DNA of 64,000 bases. Origin: an uncultured Clostridia bacterium. GTDB lineage: Bacteria; Bacillota; Clostridia; Christensenellales; UBA3700. Below the pieces are notes generated by a model. That model was not told the origin of the DNA, made no database searches, and was given only the letters and a program-made list of their open reading frames with translations. The stretch covers positions 1 to 64,000 of the forward strand of contig CAMBZZ010000001.1 in assembly GCA_945872615.1 (NCBI GenBank). Reading direction: 5' to 3'. Positions 62,193-64,000 of the stretch are shown one piece after another (position 1 is the first letter of the stretch; the number at the start of each line of letters is the position of its first letter). The position numbers and the translations under genes were made by a program.

Positions 62193-62789
62193 ATGAAAAA
62201 GTTTTTCAAAGAATTCAAAGATTTCGTATGCCGCGGCAATATTTTCGATATGGCTGTCGGTATGATTATCGCAACGGCTTTCAACAAAATCGTATCCAGC
62301 CTCGTAAATGATATTATCATGCCTCTCATCACTTGGGCTACGGGCGCGGGCTCTCTCAAAGAGCTCAGCATACCTCTAAGATACAACGAATTGGGCGAAG
62401 CCACCCTCACTTGGGCTTACGGCAACTTTATACAGACTATCATTGACTTTTTGATTATCGCAACGTCGATATTTATCGTTGTCAAAGTTATCAACTCTTC
62501 TCGCAAAAAACTTGAAGAATTGGGTGAATTTGCAAAACAACAGAGCAAAAAAGAAGTCAAGGCAGAAAACAAAGCCCTCAAAGCTAAAGCTAAAGCCGAA
62601 GGTCGTTCTTTCAAAGAAGTTTACGAAGAAAACAAAGCCCTCAAAGCCAAGCAAGCCGAAGAAACAAAACTTGCCAAAGAAGCCGAAGACAAAGCCAAAG
62701 CCGAAGCAGAATTGCTTGCCAATCCGACCACCGAGATGTTGCTCAAAGATATTAGAGAACTTCTCCGACAACAACAAAATCAACAATAA
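62193..62789 (+). CDS. mscL: Large-conductance mechanosensitive channel MscL, with long tail
   Basis: About 198 residues from the ATG at 62193 (AAGGAG upstream). The first helix FVCRGNIFDMAVGMIIATAFNKIVSSLVNDIIMP is the pore-lining MscL signature. The second membrane helix is FIQTIIDFLIIATSIFIVVKVIN (about 76-98). The channel opens under membrane tension to release solutes. The C-terminal part is unusual: about 85 residues of Lys/Glu/Ala-rich coiled coil (KALKAKAKAEGRSFKEVYEENKALK) with an internal repeat of ENKALKAK. Normal MscL is about 130-150 residues. The end TTEMLLKDIRELLRQQ is typical of the family. Confidence 0.9.
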   Translation: MKKFFKEFKDFVCRGNIFDMAVGMIIATAFNKIVSSLVNDIIMPLITWATGAGSLKELSIPLRYNELGEATLTWAYGNFIQTIIDFLIIATSIFIVVKVINSSRKKLEELGEFAKQQSKKEVKAENKALKAKAKAEGRSFKEVYEENKALKAKQAEETKLAKEAEDKAKAEAELLANPTTEMLLKDIRELLRQQQNQQ

Positions 62790-62803
62790 AGGATTGTTCG
62801 ATA

Positions 62804-62835
62804 ATCGGGAGCGAAAATTCGCTCCCGATTTTTTT
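62804..62835 (+). terminator. Terminator of mscL
   Basis: AATCGGGAGCGAA pairs with TTCGCTCCCGATT and is followed by T residues. Confidence 0.85.
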
Positions 62836-62854
62836 GATATTTTTCTTTTGTCTA

Positions 62855-62883
62855 TCGACATTGCTTGCGATATAAGATATAAT
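62855..62883 (+). promoter_or_regulatory. Promoter of the GtrA-family gene
   Basis: TCGACA (62855-62860), 17 nt, TATAAT (62878-62883). The ribosome binding site GGGAGG follows. Confidence 0.6.
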
Positions 62884-62916
62884 ATCGGTAGCGACAACAG
62901 TTTAATGGGAGGCACT

Positions 62917-63393
62917 ATGCAATCAAGCAAAACGAAGGTGGTCTTGCAAGCAATCAAGTTTGCTCTCTTTTCCGCTTCGGCAGGCATCATACAAGTATTG
63001 GTCGACGTCTTTTTCAACGAGGTCGTGCATTTGCCCGCCCAATACAGTTATCTTATCGCATTGGTATGTTCGGTACTTTACAACTTTACCGTCAACCGCA
63101 AGTTTACCTTCAAAGCCACGGGCAACGTACCCGTCGCCATGCTCAAAGTCGCACTATTCTATTGCGCGTTTACCCCTCTCTCTACTTGGACGACCAAGAT
63201 TCTCACCACACACGGGGTGCACAAATATATCGTGCTTGCGGGCACTATGATATGCAACCTCGTACTAGAGTTTTTGTATTGCAAATTTTTCGTGTATAGA
63301 GAAAAGAAAAAACCTCAAAATTCGCAATCCGAACAATCTCAATCTACAGACGATAAGTCTTGCAACTCAAACGACGAAGATAAATCCGCTTAG
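62917..63393 (+). CDS. GtrA-family membrane protein
   Basis: About 158 residues from the ATG at 62917 (TGGGAGGCACT upstream). Four membrane helices are likely. FALFSASAGIIQVLVDVFF, SYLIALVCSVLYNFTVNRKFTFK and NLVLEFLYCKFFVYR match GtrA proteins, which are thought to move polyprenyl-linked sugars across the membrane. The Ser/Gln/Asp-rich C-terminal tail (about 35 residues) is specific to this protein. No glycosyltransferase gene is adjacent. Confidence 0.85.
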   Translation: MQSSKTKVVLQAIKFALFSASAGIIQVLVDVFFNEVVHLPAQYSYLIALVCSVLYNFTVNRKFTFKATGNVPVAMLKVALFYCAFTPLSTWTTKILTTHGVHKYIVLAGTMICNLVLEFLYCKFFVYREKKKPQNSQSEQSQSTDDKSCNSNDEDKSA

Positions 63394-63465
63394 CATATCA
63401 CAACTTTTGTTTAGCCGTCTAAATGCTTCCAAACGACGCATTGATTTAGTGCATTGCTCTAAAAA

Positions 63466-63494
63466 TTGACAATTTTTATACGCATTGGTATAAT
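63466..63494 (+). promoter_or_regulatory. Consensus promoter of the PnuC-like gene
   Basis: TTGACA (63466-63471), 17 nt, TATAAT (63489-63494), then 12 nt to the ATG. No ribosome binding site fits in the remaining few bases, so the leader is very short. Confidence 0.65.
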
Positions 63495-63506
63495 CTAGAG
63501 TTGCGT

Positions 63507-64000
63507 ATGAAAAATCCTTTTGCCAAACTGACAAAATTCGAATTAGGGCTGTGGATATTCTCACTCGTTGCGGTGAGTATATGTTTTATAGCCATGCCGC
63601 AAAAAAACTGGCTGACGTTGATTGGCTCTCTCATAGGCGTCACTTCGTTGATTTTTTGCGCCAAAGGTATGATTATCGGTCCTATCCTTACCGTTGTTTT
63701 TTCGATATTTTACGGTATAATTTCTTACTTTTTCCGCTACTACGGCGAGATGATAACCTACTTGTTGATGACGACGCCCATGGCTATAGCATCCATTATT
63801 TCTTGGCTCAAAAATCCCTATCCTCAATCGGATAGGGTCAAAGTCGGACGTGTCACGCCGTCGTCAATCACGCTCGTCGTCATACTTACCGCCGCCGTAA
63901 CGGTTGCGTTCTATTTTATTTTACGCGCCCTCGACACAACCAATCTAATCATCAGCACCATATCGGTTACCACGTCGTTTTTGGCGTGTTCTTTCGTCCT
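63507..64000 (+). CDS. pnuC: PnuC-type nicotinamide riboside transporter, 5' part
   Basis: The frame from the ATG at 63507 is open to the window end (about 164 residues) and is absent from the ORF track because it is cut. WLTLIGSLIGVTSLIFCAKG, VFSIFYGIISY, YYGEMITYLLMTTPMAI and WLKNP match PnuC, a membrane carrier that imports nicotinamide riboside for NAD synthesis. Several membrane helices are visible. No NAD-biosynthesis gene or NAD-type riboswitch is seen upstream; a strong promoter lies directly in front. Confidence 0.8.
   Translation, partial: MKNPFAKLTKFELGLWIFSLVAVSICFIAMPQKNWLTLIGSLIGVTSLIFCAKGMIIGPILTVVFSIFYGIISYFFRYYGEMITYLLMTTPMAIASIISWLKNPYPQSDRVKVGRVTPSSITLVVILTAAVTVAFYFILRALDTTNLIISTISVTTSFLACSFV

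Noticed and set aside
1-64000. tRNA or rRNA genes as integration sites or markers
   Set aside because: No cloverleaf with a GTTCGA-type arm or rRNA segment was noticed on either strand by eye; a dedicated scan could still find one.

Overview
This window looks like chromosome of a low- to mid-GC Gram-positive bacterium of the Bacillota (Clostridia-like, probably a gut anaerobe). The support is indirect: strong AGGAGG ribosome binding sites, TTGACA/TATAAT promoters, a TnpX/TndX-type large serine recombinase, an XRE-cupin regulator joined to potABCD, giant MBG-type surface proteins and a 2[4Fe-4S]-like ferredoxin. No rRNA, tRNA or CRISPR array was seen, so the taxonomic call is an inference.

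Region 1 (1-18700) is a nest of mobile DNA. A serine recombinase gene is split into an N-terminal piece (42-262) and a C-terminal piece (15086-16402). The split is made by a 14.8 kb element (261-15087) whose ends carry near-perfect inverted half-sites around a GT core; removing it restores the reading frame exactly. The first 53 bases look like the right end of a second, related element in the same gene. The 14.8 kb element encodes a sigma-like regulator, a six-gene cargo operon on the minus strand, a hairpin-rich putative replication origin, an HUH Rep protein, a TnpW-like small protein and its own TnpX-like recombinase. The cargo lies between two 15-bp direct repeats, one of which forms part of the putative origin. 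To the right of the split gene are an RNase III-like gene with a structured leader and a second copy of the sigma-like regulator; both regulators share a leader with 38 identical bases.

The cargo (1300-10943) is the best candidate for an undescribed system. It holds a radical SAM protein, a 1616-residue protein with four glycosyltransferase-like modules, a kinase-like module and a methyltransferase module, a 637-residue orphan protein with two RNxxxH motifs spaced like a double-HEPN ribonuclease, a LOG/SLOG-family protein, a short nucleotide-sugar dehydrogenase and an APH-like kinase. The genes overlap or touch. The parts suggest either synthesis of a modified glycan or nucleotide-linked sugar, or a defence system in which the HEPN-like protein is the effector. 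The sequence does not decide between these.

Region 2 (18757-37725) is mostly ordinary chromosome: a DUF4838 envelope protein, an AT-rich dGTPase-like gene beside two covarying hairpins, a secreted alpha/beta hydrolase, a regulated spermidine/putrescine operon (regulator plus potABCD), a DEAD-box helicase divergent from an SDR oxidoreductase, a BspA-like leucine-rich protein and two flavoproteins. Several of these genes have a -10 box exactly 6 nt before the start codon and no Shine-Dalgarno site, which suggests leaderless mRNAs.

Region 3 (37846-58929) is a single 21 kb minus-strand operon for three giant envelope proteins (2629, 1839 and 2378 residues) and a small lipoprotein. Region 4 (59615-64000) holds an orphan OmpR-type response regulator, an amidase-like protein, two cupins, a ferredoxin, MscL, a GtrA-family protein and the start of a PnuC-type transporter cut by the window edge.
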